Source of the DNA: Azotimanducus sp965220185
Lineage (GTDB): Bacteria; Pseudomonadota; Gammaproteobacteria; Pseudomonadales; Azotimanducaceae
Direction of reading: 5' to 3'
NCBI GenBank assembly: GCA_965220185.1
Contig: OZ244807.1
Span: 2,790,001 to 2,854,000, forward strand
Length of the DNA stretch: 64,000 nucleotides
Numbering within the stretch: the first letter of the stretch is position 1; every line of letters starts with the position of its first letter. The notes under the pieces are model-generated. The model searched no databases and had not been told where the DNA came from. It saw only the letters and a list, made by a program, of their open reading frames with translations. Shown piece by piece: positions 25,969 to 35,341 of the stretch. A program made the translations under genes and the position numbers.

Positions 25969-27543
25969 ATGGAACATCGAAGAGCGACATTACGCGATAT
26001 GTGGCTAGGCAGCGCACACCGAAGCCCGGACAAAATAGCGCTCAATTTTGAAGGAGTCCAATGCTCTTACCGACAAGTAGCCGGGCATGCACAGTCCCTA
26101 GGCAGAGCTTTTCATGCCCGAGGCGCCAGACACCAGAGCCGCGTCGCTGTGCTCGCCAAAAATTGCCTGGAAGCCGTGTATGTGTATGCTGCCTGCAACA
26201 TATTCGGCTACATCAGCACCCCGCTCAATTGGCGCCTCTCTGTCCCTGAGCTGAACGCCATACTTGAAGACAGCCAGCCGGACATCCTCGTGTTCGAGGC
26301 AGGTTTTACCCGCGAAGTCGAGGGCATCAGGGCCGAACAGGCATCCATCCAGGACTATGTCTGCATTGGTGAAAACATGCCTGATTGGGCCTCATCGTTC
26401 ACGGGCGCACTGAACTCGACGGGGCTGCCCGCCGTGCCGTATCAGGCCAAGGCCGATGACATCGCGCACCTGCTATTCACCAGCGGCACCACCGGCAAGC
26501 CAAAGGGCGTGATGCGTTCTCAGGTGGCCGACTACCGGGCGGCGCAAAGCATCATTGCGCCTTTTGAGTTCAATCACGGCGGCAAGACGCTAGTTATGAT
26601 GCCCATGTATCACATAGGTGCTTTGTTCATATCCTACGCGCAGTTCATCTATGAGGGCACGGTGGTTTTGCAAAGAGCGGTTGACCCGCTTGCCATTCTC
26701 AAGGCCATGCAGGAAGAAAGAACAGAAGTGACCTTCATGGCGCCCACTGTGATTCGTGATGTGCTCAATGTGCCGGAGTTCGAGCAGTTCGATGTCAGCT
26801 CGATGAGAACGATACAGTACGGCGCGGCACCAATGACGATGCCTCTGCTGAATGAGATGCGCGAGAAAATGCCTAGCGTGGGCTTTGTCAACTCCTATGG
26901 CGCCACAGAAATGTCCAGCGTGACCTTCCTGTACAAGAATCATCATCGCGATGTCGATTCAGCGCTGTTTGAGAAACACCTGAGTTCAGTCGGTCAGCCG
27001 TATCCCGATGTCGATATGCGAATTGTTGACGACCGCGGTGAAGACTGCGCATTGGGCGAAGTTGGCGAAGTCTATGTCCGCACGCCCACACTGATGTCCG
27101 GCTACTGGAACAACGCGCAAGCGACGATACAGGCCATGCCGGATGGCTGGTACGCCACAGGAGACATGGGCTATCTTGACGAGCAGAGTTTTCTCTACCT
27201 GGTGGATCGTAAGAAGGACATGATCATCTCCGGGGGAGAAAACATCTATTGCCGAGAGGTGGAGGAGGCGCTCATGGCTCACGGCAGCCTGTCCGATGCC
27301 GCGGTGATCGGTGTTCCTGACGAGCGCTGGGGTGAAAGCGTGCGCGGCATCGTCATTCCCAAAGAGGGCGAGAATCCAACTGAAGAGGCGCTAATCACCT
27401 TCTGCAAGTCGAGAATCGCGCGCTACAAATGTCCGAAGTCAATCGTTCTGGTCAGTGAATTCCCCCGGCTGCCCAGTGGCAAAACCAAGAAAACCGAACT
27501 GAGAGCGCTCTACGGCCAACCGAGCGCAGAAGAGCAGCCATGA
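25969..27543 (+). CDS. AMP-dependent acyl-CoA synthetase
   Basis: 524 residues from ATG 25969; the frame is open further upstream but that part has no ligase similarity and lies across the divergent hydrolase promoter and gene. An AAGG lies 4-5 bases upstream. Motifs: LLFTSGTTGKPKGVMR near 165-180, NSYGATEMSS near 305, YATGDMGYLDEQ, LVDRKKDMIISGGENIYC and the C-terminal LPSGKTKKTEL lysine motif. It resembles fatty-acid or aromatic acid CoA ligases. Its stop overlaps the start of the SRPBCC gene (ATGA), so the two are coupled. Confidence 0.9.
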   Translation: MEHRRATLRDMWLGSAHRSPDKIALNFEGVQCSYRQVAGHAQSLGRAFHARGARHQSRVAVLAKNCLEAVYVYAACNIFGYISTPLNWRLSVPELNAILEDSQPDILVFEAGFTREVEGIRAEQASIQDYVCIGENMPDWASSFTGALNSTGLPAVPYQAKADDIAHLLFTSGTTGKPKGVMRSQVADYRAAQSIIAPFEFNHGGKTLVMMPMYHIGALFISYAQFIYEGTVVLQRAVDPLAILKAMQEERTEVTFMAPTVIRDVLNVPEFEQFDVSSMRTIQYGAAPMTMPLLNEMREKMPSVGFVNSYGATEMSSVTFLYKNHHRDVDSALFEKHLSSVGQPYPDVDMRIVDDRGEDCALGEVGEVYVRTPTLMSGYWNNAQATIQAMPDGWYATGDMGYLDEQSFLYLVDRKKDMIISGGENIYCREVEEALMAHGSLSDAAVIGVPDERWGESVRGIVIPKEGENPTEEALITFCKSRIARYKCPKSIVLVSEFPRLPSGKTKKTELRALYGQPSAEEQP

Positions 27544-28073
27544 ACGAAACGCTTCAATTCGGGGGATCAGAGCAACAGACAGAAGGCGCTGAGCGCTACC
27601 GTGTCGAAGAGCGAGCGGAAATTCGGCTAGCGAAAAATTATCAAATCTACACGGACATTTATCTGCCGGCAGCGGCCAAAACGGTCTGGAGAATATTGAC
27701 TGATTTCGACCGCATGCCCGATTGGAGCTCAACGCTCCAGGGCATTGACGGGGAGTTTGCAAACCAAAGCCAAGTGAAAGTCGCATTCAGAGCGAATGGT
27801 GAGGATTGGTACTTGGATCACAGCCTGCAGGTGACGCCGGGGGAGAGCTTCGGCTGGTCCGATGAATTCATGCCGGGCATTGTCGACAACCACCAATACA
27901 GGGTACAGAAGCTATCGCAGCACACAAGCCGCTTTATCCAGACCGACAGCTACCGCACCGACTTGCCGCAGCATCAGATGCGCGCGCATATGGAGTCAAC
28001 CGTGGCACTGTTCACCACATTCAACCGCGAGCTTCGAGCAGAAGTGGAGCGGCAGCTCAGCAAGGAGCGCTAA
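27540..28073 (+). CDS. SRPBCC (START-like) ligand-binding or cyclase-type protein
   Basis: 177 residues. Segment IYLPAAAKTVWRILTDFDRMPDWSS, in two parts, is the first helix and strand of the SRPBCC/polyketide-cyclase fold, and VTPGESFGWSDEF and FIQTDSYR follow as beta strands lining a hydrophobic cavity. These proteins bind lipids or aromatics and some catalyse hydration, cyclisation or decarboxylation. It is translationally coupled to the upstream CoA ligase and overlaps the convergent amidohydrolase by 4 bp. It may bind the ligase product. No catalytic residue can be assigned. Confidence 0.75.
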   Translation: MNETLQFGGSEQQTEGAERYRVEERAEIRLAKNYQIYTDIYLPAAAKTVWRILTDFDRMPDWSSTLQGIDGEFANQSQVKVAFRANGEDWYLDHSLQVTPGESFGWSDEFMPGIVDNHQYRVQKLSQHTSRFIQTDSYRTDLPQHQMRAHMESTVALFTTFNRELRAEVERQLSKER

Positions 28074-29326
28074 GCGCTCACCTTCGGCAACATGCGGCGG
28101 CCATTGGTATGCATGATTGCTTGCAGCTGTTCTAGCGTGAGGCCCGCACAGCCCTGCTGGACAAATTCAGCGGGCGTAGGGGAGCCTTCTGCGTGAGGAT
28201 AGTCCGAACCCATCAGAATCGGGTCAGTGGTGCCAATTTCGTCGATCACCTTCTTGATATTGTCTTCAGGATACGCGACAACAAAACAGTGCCGCTTGAA
28301 CACCTCGCTTGGGCGTTCCTTCATCTGACCACAAGGCCAGAACCCACTACGAGCCATTCCGCGCATCTTGTCCATTTTGTGCAGGAATCGCGGCACCCAT
28401 TCACAGCCATTCTCAACACTGACCATTTTGATGTTGGGAAAGCGCTCAAAGAAATTCAGATAAATGAACGAGGCCATCGTCATCATCACCGGAATTTCGC
28501 TGTAGGTGAACATCCACTGCCAGGCGGTTTGACCGCTGCGACGGGACTGCAGGGGCTGCTCTCCAAACGCACGGATCACCGGGTGCATAAAGCAGGCTTC
28601 TGAAACATGGTACGAGAGCACGACCTTGTTGTCGTTCAAGATTTTCCAGAATTCGTCGTAGGCAGGATCCGCCGCCGCTTTATCATGGGCAGGGCCCATG
28701 GGCATGACAATGATGCGGGCGCCATGTTCTTCAATTGCCCATTTGGCTTCTTCAATGGCCCAATCGAGATCCCATAATGCGATCATCGGCGTCGGGTAAA
28801 TGCGGTCATCGGCATTGAAGCTCCACTCGTCGAGCATGTACTCGTTGTAGGCGTGCAATACCGCATTCGCACCCTCACAGCCTTTCTCCTGGACAATCTG
28901 ATCCAAGGGGCCGATGGTGCCAACCATGTTGCCGATAAACAGCAAGGAGCCATCAACGTTCCACTCGTTGAGCTTATCCATGCGTTCCTTGCGATGGTAG
29001 AAATCCGGAGTCGGCATAAAGCGCTCTTTGATCTCTTCACCGCTCGCCAATGCCGCTAGCCACTCTTTCAATTTTCCCGGAGGTGGGATACTGCCGTCTT
29101 CGTTGATCTCATTCATATTGGCCATGACCGGCGTCTTGCCAACATACACACCGTAGCCGTACTCGCCGTGAGCATGGTGAATCAGCCAGTCTTCGTGATA
29201 CTTCTCTGGCAGATACTCCTTGAAGAAATGAAAGTCCCGTTCGTGAATGTGCGTGTCGGCATCAAAAATGGGACCGCTGTAATCGCTTGGTCGGCCTACC
29301 GCCTTGTGGAGCTCAGCTACTGACAT
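28070..29326 (-). CDS. Amidohydrolase-family metal-dependent hydrolase/decarboxylase
   Basis: 418 residues. FDADTHIHERDFHFF at residues 21-35 gives the HxH metal motif (His26, His28). HVSEACFMHPV in mid-protein and GSDYPHAEGSPTP near the C-terminus (metal Asp) complete the amidohydrolase-2 pattern of ACMSD-like enzymes. These hydrolyse or decarboxylate aromatic acids and ring-fission products. It is transcribed towards the ligase/SRPBCC pair and its upstream end faces the family-A repeat at 29397. A second, shorter amidohydrolase lies at 57317-58159. Confidence 0.87.
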   Translation of the reverse strand: MSVAELHKAVGRPSDYSGPIFDADTHIHERDFHFFKEYLPEKYHEDWLIHHAHGEYGYGVYVGKTPVMANMNEINEDGSIPPPGKLKEWLAALASGEEIKERFMPTPDFYHRKERMDKLNEWNVDGSLLFIGNMVGTIGPLDQIVQEKGCEGANAVLHAYNEYMLDEWSFNADDRIYPTPMIALWDLDWAIEEAKWAIEEHGARIIVMPMGPAHDKAAADPAYDEFWKILNDNKVVLSYHVSEACFMHPVIRAFGEQPLQSRRSGQTAWQWMFTYSEIPVMMTMASFIYLNFFERFPNIKMVSVENGCEWVPRFLHKMDKMRGMARSGFWPCGQMKERPSEVFKRHCFVVAYPEDNIKKVIDEIGTTDPILMGSDYPHAEGSPTPAEFVQQGCAGLTLEQLQAIMHTNGRRMLPKVSA

Positions 29327-29396
29327 GGCATCATTTCTCCGCTCATTGAATGGACTGCGTATTATTTATGAAAGTGATGAGACTGTCCATCGCTAG

Positions 29397-29657
29397 TGTC
29401 CTGTGTCATAAATAAGTGTGGTTCAGAGTGAGCACAATCGTTGATGGCAAGGCGCAGTCCGCAGGGAATATCGGGCATATTGCCAAGGGCTGCAACGCAG
29501 CCATCGGCGATTGTGCTCGCTCCCGAAGGGCGCGCAGGAGAAGGGCTGTGGCCGCGTTACGTCCCTTGGCAATACGGCCAGGTATTCCCTGCGGGACGTG
29601 CCTCGCCACAGCCCTTCTCCTGCGCGCTGAATCCACACTTATTTATGACACAGGACA
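29397..29657. repeat. Palindromic MITE-like element, family A copy 2
   Basis: 261 bp between CTAG 29393-29396 and CTAG 29658-29661. The ends begin TGTCCTGTGTCATAAATAAG and are inverted repeats of each other. Arm 1 pairs 29430-29440 with 29508-29518, extended by a ttgatgg/ccatcgg stretch that pairs only if G-T (G-U) wobble is allowed. Arm 2 has a perfect 23 bp stem (29530-29552 with 29605-29627). The centre is CCCGAAGGG. Both loops hold the GCAGGGAATA core or its complement. It occupies the gap between the amidohydrolase and CoA-transferase genes. Confidence 0.85.
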
Positions 29658-29661
29658 CTAG

Positions 29662-29679
29662 TGTCCTGTCCCATAAATA
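29662..29679. repeat. Solo family-A terminus next to CoA-transferase stop
   Basis: TGTCCTGTCCCATAAATA immediately follows the right CTAG of the 29397-29657 element and repeats the family-A terminus once more. It stops one base before the stop codon of the CoA-transferase gene (29681-29683). It is probably the end of a second, deleted element. Confidence 0.65.
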
Positions 29680-29680
29680 C

Positions 29681-30913
29681 TCAGCTAATCACTCCGCCTT
29701 CCTTGAATGCTTCAATCGCATCCCACTCATAGCCAAGCTCCATCAAAATCAACTCCGTGTGCTCAAACGCCTGCGGTGCTCGGCTCACCTGGGCAGCTTC
29801 TCGATTAAACTGAACCGGGCTGGCCACCAGCCTGATGGGCTTGCCGCCGTCTATCGCATCCACTTCACAAATCACGTCGTTGGCCAGCGCCTGCTCGTCA
29901 TTCGCAACGCCAAGCCCATCGTTATAGACCGCCCATTGCCAACCCACATGCTTGAGCTTTTCGCTCCAGTAGGCCAAATCCTGCCCAGCAATCGCCGCCG
30001 CAACCCGGTTATACACTTCCGCATGGTTCTCGAAGATACCCGCGGAAGTGTTGAAGCGGGCGTCTTCGCGCATATCCTGCAGCCCTAGCTCTTCGTACAA
30101 ACTGTGGAGGTGTCGATCTGGCGTCAGAATGTTGATCGTCAGGAACTGACCGTCGGCGGTGCGCCAAGAACCGATCAATGGATTGCCCGGCAAAGGCTCG
30201 CCAGGCATTTGTGCCCGGTGGACCGTCTCACCAAATTCCATCGACAGGCTGACGGTCAAGGCCGTTGCCCAGGCGCCAGAGCCCAGCAGGGAGACATCGA
30301 CCTCAACCCCTTCTCCGGTGCGCTCGCGATGGAACAGCGCAGCGGCCATGCCGCCGGCTATGTTCATGCCGCCAATGGAATCGCCATAAGCGCCGCCGGG
30401 CTGGCCGAGCGGCCCGGCCAGTTCGGGAGGTGTGACGGTGGCTGCCGAACCACCGCGCGCCCAGAAGGCCGTGGAATCGAAACCACCCATTTCCCTCTGC
30501 TCGCCTTTATCACCGAAGGCGCTGCCTCGGACATAGATGATATTGGGATTATGTTTGCGCAGATCCTCAAAGTCTATGTTGAAATTTCTGCGCGCCGCAG
30601 GCAGGTAATTGGTGAGGAAAATGTCACAGTCGGCAGCCAGCTTATAGAGTATCTGCTGACCCTCTTCGGTTCTGAGGTCAATGCCGATACTACGCTTGCC
30701 CCGATTGGAATGCTCCATCAGTACGTGCCGATTGGCATCCAGCGCCCGACCACTAAGGTTGATAAAGCCTCGCTGGGTATCTCCCGTGCCTGGGTTCTCG
30801 ACCTTGATGACATCCGCTCCCCATTCCGCAAGAATCGCCGAAGCCACAGGCACGAAGGTGAACTGCGCGACCTCTAAAACCTTCACCCCCTGCATCACTT
30901 TCATAGCTGGCAC
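29681..30913 (-). CDS. CaiB/BaiF-type (class III) CoA-transferase
   Basis: 410 residues. The start VKVLEVAQFTFVPVASAILAEWG, read in two parts, and ADVIKVENPGTGD are the diagnostic first Rossmann segment of family III CoA-transferases. NRGKRSIGIDLRTEEGQQ and SAFGDKGEQREMGGFD, then GIWA-like GAWATALTV regions, follow. Members transfer CoA between an acyl-CoA and a free acid and occur in carnitine, bile-acid and aromatic pathways. It stands alone between two palindromic elements (29397-29679 and 30977-31240), as if moved as a single-gene module. Donor and acceptor are unknown. Confidence 0.9.
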   Translation of the reverse strand: MPAMKVMQGVKVLEVAQFTFVPVASAILAEWGADVIKVENPGTGDTQRGFINLSGRALDANRHVLMEHSNRGKRSIGIDLRTEEGQQILYKLAADCDIFLTNYLPAARRNFNIDFEDLRKHNPNIIYVRGSAFGDKGEQREMGGFDSTAFWARGGSAATVTPPELAGPLGQPGGAYGDSIGGMNIAGGMAAALFHRERTGEGVEVDVSLLGSGAWATALTVSLSMEFGETVHRAQMPGEPLPGNPLIGSWRTADGQFLTINILTPDRHLHSLYEELGLQDMREDARFNTSAGIFENHAEVYNRVAAAIAGQDLAYWSEKLKHVGWQWAVYNDGLGVANDEQALANDVICEVDAIDGGKPIRLVASPVQFNREAAQVSRAPQAFEHTELILMELGYEWDAIEAFKEGGVIS

Positions 30914-30976
30914 ACATACTGCTGCAAAAACGACTCGGAAACTAACATAGAGTCAGTGATCGCGCAATCAGTCTAG

Positions 30977-31240
30977 TGCTCCGTCAAACTAAAAAAGAGG
31001 TATCAGTGGCTGCGGGCAGTTTCCGTGCAAGGCGCGTCGCGCAGGGAATACCCCGCCGTATTTCCAAGCGGCGCAACGCCGCACGGAGGCTGCCCGCAGC
31101 CACCCGAAGGGCGCGCCCACAAACGCCCATCTGCTGCGTTACGACCCTTGGCTTTTGCGGCCAGGTATTCCCTGCGGGCCGCGCCTTGCATCTGGGCGCT
31201 TGTGGGTGCGCTGATACCTCTTTTTTAGTTTGACGGAGCA
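30977..31240. repeat. Palindromic MITE-like element, family B copy 1
   Basis: 264 bp between CTAG 30973-30976 and CTAG 31241-31244. Its 30-base terminal inverted repeats are perfect (begin TGCTCCGTCAAAC, end AGGTATCAG). Arm 1 has a 23 bp stem (31007-31029 with 31081-31103) in which both mismatches are C/T changes compatible with G-U pairing. Arm 2 starts at 31111. The centre is CCCGAAGGGCGCG. The right CTAG supplies the TAG stop codon of the downstream acyl-CoA dehydrogenase. The reverse complement is over 98 percent identical to 38481-38742. Confidence 0.88.
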
Positions 31241-33592
31241 CTAGCTTTCGCTGAACGGTATATCTTTGTCGGGCTTATGGTCGCCCGGCATGCCCAGTAT
31301 TCGCTCGGCGATCGTATTGCGCAGCGTCTCGTCGGTTCCGCCCGCAATCCGAAAAGGCGGCGCTTCCAGCCACGAGAACCTGGTACAGCTCGCCGACTTG
31401 GCATCCGCAGCCAGGCTTGCGCCTGTGGGGCCGAGCAGGTCCAGAGCAAATGCGCCTATGCGCTGCCTGTTGTTCGCCGACACGAGCTTGCAAATGGAGC
31501 CTTCAGGCCCCGGCTCCTTGCCAGCAGCCAACGCGGCAAAGGCTTCTGCCTGGATATGCAGCAAACCTTGCTCCCGAGAATACAAGTCGGCGAGTTCATA
31601 CTGCACTCGACCGTCTTGAATCGCAGGCTGATGATCTATCAGGGTGTCCTTGGCAAGTTCAAAGTAGGCTTCAATCTTGGGACCATAGCCGGATACATCC
31701 GTCACCGAGTAGCGTTCTATCATGAGCGTCTCGAGTGCCACCTTCCAGCCTTCGCCGACCTCGCCTAGCCTGTGGCTATCCGGCACGACAACGTCGTTAA
31801 AGAAGACTTCGTTGATCTCTGATTTTCCGGCAAACCGCTGCACTCTTCGCACTTCGACGCCCGGCACTTGGAGATCCACAAAAAAGAACGTCATGCCCAG
31901 ATGCTTGGGCACATCGGCATCGGTTCTTGCCAATAAAATGCCGTGCTCCGAGACGTGCGCCCAGGAAGTCCAGAGTTTCTGTCCATTGAGAATCCAGTTG
32001 TCGCCTTCTCTGGTGGCAGTGAGCCTGATCGCCGCGAGGTCGGTGCCTGCTGAGGGTTCTGAAAACAGTTGGCACCAGATCGTGTCGCCGCGAATGCCCG
32101 GCGGAAGCAAGGCTTCTTTTTGCTCATCGGTTGCGCGGTTGCACAGGATTTGCAGCGGCATGCCTTGGGAAATGTGAAAGAGATGGCTCGGCGTCTCAAA
32201 CTTGCTTTCTTCTTCTTCGTAGATGAGTTTCTGAATGACCGTACCGCCACCGCCGCCGTAGCGCTTCGGCAGGGTGATGGCCGCATAGCCATTTTTCGCT
32301 CGCAGCGCCATCCACTCTTTTGCCCGTGCAACCCACTCTTCCTCACTCAGCCCCTCAAGCGCTTTCGCAGAATAAGCAGGCGCATGTTGCGTCAGCCACT
32401 CCCGTACCCGCACGCGAAAGCACCTCAGGTCTTCAGGCTCCACGTGGCTAGCAAGCTCATCGCTCTCTTGCCCGAGTGACGCAACGGCATTGACAAGCCG
32501 GTCTGCCCAGTAAGGCGCGCCGCCTAAGACCATCGACAAGGTCTTGCTGCGACGATAATAGAAGTGGCAGTTGCCCTCCCAGGTGATGCCGATGCCACCG
32601 TGAATCTGGATATTTTCCTTGGCGCAGTATTCGAACGCCCGGGATGCCGCAAACCTTGCGGCGGCGACCGCCGCCACCGAGGTGGCGGAACCGGCGAGCT
32701 GCAGAAGCAATGCCCTGCTGGCAGCGCCTTGCGCCAACTGAATAAGCGTGTACATTTCAGCCAGGTTGTGCTTGATGGCCTGAAAACCACCGATTAGCTG
32801 TCCAAACGCCTTTCGCTGCAAGGCATAGGCGCTGGCCATATCGAGGCACGCCTGGGCGCCGCCAACCTGTTCAAACGCATACACCAAAGCGCCCGTATCA
32901 AGCATGTTCGCCAGGGAAGATTCCGCGTCTGAAGCAAGGGCAACGGCGGGAGCACCGTCAAAGGACAAATCCGCATACTGCATATTGTCGTCCAGATAGG
33001 TCCCCGCCTTCACTGTCACCGCAGGGGCTTCGAGCGCTACAAGGCACAGACGAGCCTCTCCACTTTCTGCACAGGTTGCATAGACGATGCAATGGCTGGC
33101 AGAGGCCGAGCCAGCCACCGAGGGCTTGGTGCCATACAGCGCACCTCCCCGATACGCCACCTGCGGATTGGCGGGAATGGCAGCGCTGCCCTCCTCGGCA
33201 AAAGCAATACATCCGATCACGCTACCCTCGGCGAGCGCTGGCAATATTTGTTCTTTTATTTGTTCTTTTTCGCGTTCTTGTTCTGCTGCATCGGCTAGCT
33301 GCACAATGGCCTGCGTAAACAGCACGGCTGATTGCGTGAAGGGAACCGCGGCGACTGATCGGCCAAGTTCTTGCGCAAGAATGCACGCCTCGGTCAGACC
33401 GAGCCCCAAACCGCCGAATGCCTCGGGCACCAGAACCGCCTGCCAGCCAAGCTCTGCCGCCTGACGCCAAGTCTCCTGATCATACGCACGATCAGAACCT
33501 GCCAACGCCCGCAATCGATCAAAATGGCCCTCTTGCGAAAGCAAACGCCGCGCCTGGTCTTTGAGTATTGACTGCTCTTGTGTCAATTGCAC
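31241..33592 (-). CDS. Fused tandem acyl-CoA dehydrogenase (two ACAD domains)
   Basis: 783 residues, about twice the usual length. Domain 1 (about 1-380) ends with the classical C-terminal helix block IQIHGGIGITWEGNCHFYYR. Domain 2 (about 385-783) starts SHVEPEDLRCFRVRVREWL and contains LFSEPSAGTDLAAIRLTATR, with flavin-contact NGQKLWTSWAHVS, and ends with a FRIAGGTDETLRNTIAERILG helix, here cited in parts. Heteromeric ACADs of steroid degradation (FadE pairs) use two subunits, so a fusion may be a natural heterodimer. Electrons should go to EtfAB. The stop codon is the TAG of a repeat-flanking CTAG. Confidence 0.88.
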   Translation of the reverse strand: MQLTQEQSILKDQARRLLSQEGHFDRLRALAGSDRAYDQETWRQAAELGWQAVLVPEAFGGLGLGLTEACILAQELGRSVAAVPFTQSAVLFTQAIVQLADAAEQEREKEQIKEQILPALAEGSVIGCIAFAEEGSAAIPANPQVAYRGGALYGTKPSVAGSASASHCIVYATCAESGEARLCLVALEAPAVTVKAGTYLDDNMQYADLSFDGAPAVALASDAESSLANMLDTGALVYAFEQVGGAQACLDMASAYALQRKAFGQLIGGFQAIKHNLAEMYTLIQLAQGAASRALLLQLAGSATSVAAVAAARFAASRAFEYCAKENIQIHGGIGITWEGNCHFYYRRSKTLSMVLGGAPYWADRLVNAVASLGQESDELASHVEPEDLRCFRVRVREWLTQHAPAYSAKALEGLSEEEWVARAKEWMALRAKNGYAAITLPKRYGGGGGTVIQKLIYEEEESKFETPSHLFHISQGMPLQILCNRATDEQKEALLPPGIRGDTIWCQLFSEPSAGTDLAAIRLTATREGDNWILNGQKLWTSWAHVSEHGILLARTDADVPKHLGMTFFFVDLQVPGVEVRRVQRFAGKSEINEVFFNDVVVPDSHRLGEVGEGWKVALETLMIERYSVTDVSGYGPKIEAYFELAKDTLIDHQPAIQDGRVQYELADLYSREQGLLHIQAEAFAALAAGKEPGPEGSICKLVSANNRQRIGAFALDLLGPTGASLAADAKSASCTRFSWLEAPPFRIAGGTDETLRNTIAERILGMPGDHKPDKDIPFSES

Positions 33593-33611
33593 CGCTTCCC
33601 CCGGCCTGACG

Positions 33612-34169
33612 CTATCGCTTTGGATTGTCGTTCCAGAACCTGTTCCAGCTTGGCCATGCCTGCGGCAGCAATTCTGTGGTCAGGCCGTGATCCTTGAAGT
33701 CCGTGTCGCCGCGCTTGAGTTGATCGACGACCCCCCAGCGATTGTAGTGACGCCGCTGAAAGTACCAGCGCCCATCGCGCCGCTGGTAACGGTCCCAATA
33801 CTGCAAGTGCCCAACAGTCCACTGACCATTCTCTTCAACCTCGTCGCGACAGTACACGACGCCATTGGCGCGATCAGCATCGAGAAAACTGATCACGTGG
33901 TTTCCGACCAGATGAATCGTGCGATCAAGCTGTGACAGCGCGTCCGTCATCCATTGCTTCAAATGCTCGCGTCCAATCGCGTCTCGACCAATCTGTACAT
34001 CGGCCACAAAAAGCGCTACCAGCTCGTCCATATTTCGCGAATCCACCGCCAAAGCGTAGCGCACAGGCAACTGCCGAATTTGCGCAGTGGAATCGAGTCG
34101 GTCTAGCCGTTCTTCACTGTTGGCGGGTTGCCATTCGGCATCGCGCGACAAGATATGATCAGCGCTCAT
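33612..34169 (-). CDS. SnoaL/NTF2-like protein
   Basis: 185 residues. RYALAVDSRNMDELVALF (residues 37-54) and HLVGNHVISFLDADRANGVVYC form the helix and strands of the NTF2-like cone fold; RRDGRWYFQRRHYNRW is the last strand. This subfamily includes SnoaL-4 proteins and dioxygenase beta-like proteins that act as dehydratases, isomerases or cofactor-less binding proteins in steroid and aromatic pathways. It overlaps the upstream OYE-like gene by 4 bp and lies 19 bp before the acyl-CoA dehydrogenase, so it belongs to that operon. The reaction is not known. Confidence 0.78.
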   Translation of the reverse strand: MSADHILSRDAEWQPANSEERLDRLDSTAQIRQLPVRYALAVDSRNMDELVALFVADVQIGRDAIGREHLKQWMTDALSQLDRTIHLVGNHVISFLDADRANGVVYCRDEVEENGQWTVGHLQYWDRYQRRDGRWYFQRRHYNRWGVVDQLKRGDTDFKDHGLTTELLPQAWPSWNRFWNDNPKR

Positions 34170-35341
34170 GTCAGCACCTCCAAGGACTTCGCATCAAAAG
34201 GGGATGGGGCAATGCCCCGCTTCACTTTCCGGCTCCAGGCCGGATCGTGCAGGATTGCTCGCCCCACTCCGACCAAATCAAATTCATGCCGATTGAATCG
34301 CGCAAGAAGCAAAGGCAGATTGTCCACTGACTCCCCCTTGTCACCCTTGAGGGTGTCGTACATGCCAGTGTTTATGCCAACGCCGCCAATCGTCATACTC
34401 ATCTTGCCAGTCACCTTTTTCGCCCATCCGGCCAGGTTCAATTCTGAATCCGGGAACGCTGGCGTGTTGAAATAGCGCGTGCTGGCATCAAACACATCGA
34501 CGCCAGCCTCGGCGATTGGCACAAGAATCTGCTCTAGTTCAGCGGGCGAGTCGGCCAATCGGGCCTTAAAGTCCTGCTGCTTCCACTGGGAGAATCGGAA
34601 CAGAATTGGCAGTTCGTCGCCCACTTCCCGGCGAATCGCCTTGACCACTTCCACGGCAAAGCGACTTCTTGCGGTCAGGTCACCGCCCCACTTGTCTGTT
34701 CGGATATTGGTCTCACGCCAGAGAAAATTGTCAATCAGGTAGCCGTGCGCAGCATGAATGGCAATGCCATCAAAACCGACATGCTTGGCGTTGGCCGCGC
34801 TCTGCCCATAGGCCGCAATCACATCGGCAATGTCTGCGTCGCTCATGGGATCTGTTGGTTTCAGTTGCCGAGCAATGTGCTCGTCGCTGAAGTCGGGCGG
34901 GGTCAGTCCCTGCGCGGGCCCCCAGAGCCCGGATGGCCTGCAGCTCGGCGCTTCTGGATAGGGCCCGGTGCCCTCCATACGCATGACGCCTTGATGCCAT
35001 AGCTGCGGAAAAATGACTCCGCCTGCGGCATGAACCTGATCAACAACCCTGCGCCAACCCTGCAAGGCATCGTCACCGTACATATGAGGAATATCAGTCT
35101 CGCCCAATCCAGCACTGCCCAAGGCAGATGGGTGGTCAACGCCAACGCCTTCGGTAATGATCAGGCCAGTTTCGCCCTCGGCGCGACGTCGATAATAGCC
35201 GGCAACGTCTTCGCCTGGGATGCCATTCGGAGAAAAACTCCTTGTCATGGCGGACATGACAATGCGATTTTGCAGCGTTGCGGAGCGAATCGCCAGCGGC
35301 GTGTACAAGACGCTCACTGCTGAACTCATATCTGGGCTCAT
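34166..35341 (-). CDS. Old-yellow-enzyme-type NADH:flavin oxidoreductase
   Basis: 391 residues, a single FMN TIM barrel. Typical segments are TLQNRIVMSAMTRSF near 20-34, the LWHQGVMRM region (substrate strand), IHAAHGYLIDNFLW and a KWGGDLTARSRFAVE stretch, cited in part. The C-terminal FDLVGVGRAILHDPAW binds phosphate. Unlike the 657-residue gene at 10520-12493, it has no Fe-S cluster or FAD domain. OYEs reduce alpha/beta-unsaturated carbonyls. It overlaps both neighbours by 4 bp, so it is translationally coupled with an enoyl-CoA hydratase and the SnoaL-like gene. Confidence 0.9.
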   Translation of the reverse strand: MSPDMSSAVSVLYTPLAIRSATLQNRIVMSAMTRSFSPNGIPGEDVAGYYRRRAEGETGLIITEGVGVDHPSALGSAGLGETDIPHMYGDDALQGWRRVVDQVHAAGGVIFPQLWHQGVMRMEGTGPYPEAPSCRPSGLWGPAQGLTPPDFSDEHIARQLKPTDPMSDADIADVIAAYGQSAANAKHVGFDGIAIHAAHGYLIDNFLWRETNIRTDKWGGDLTARSRFAVEVVKAIRREVGDELPILFRFSQWKQQDFKARLADSPAELEQILVPIAEAGVDVFDASTRYFNTPAFPDSELNLAGWAKKVTGKMSMTIGGVGINTGMYDTLKGDKGESVDNLPLLLARFNRHEFDLVGVGRAILHDPAWSRKVKRGIAPSPFDAKSLEVLT

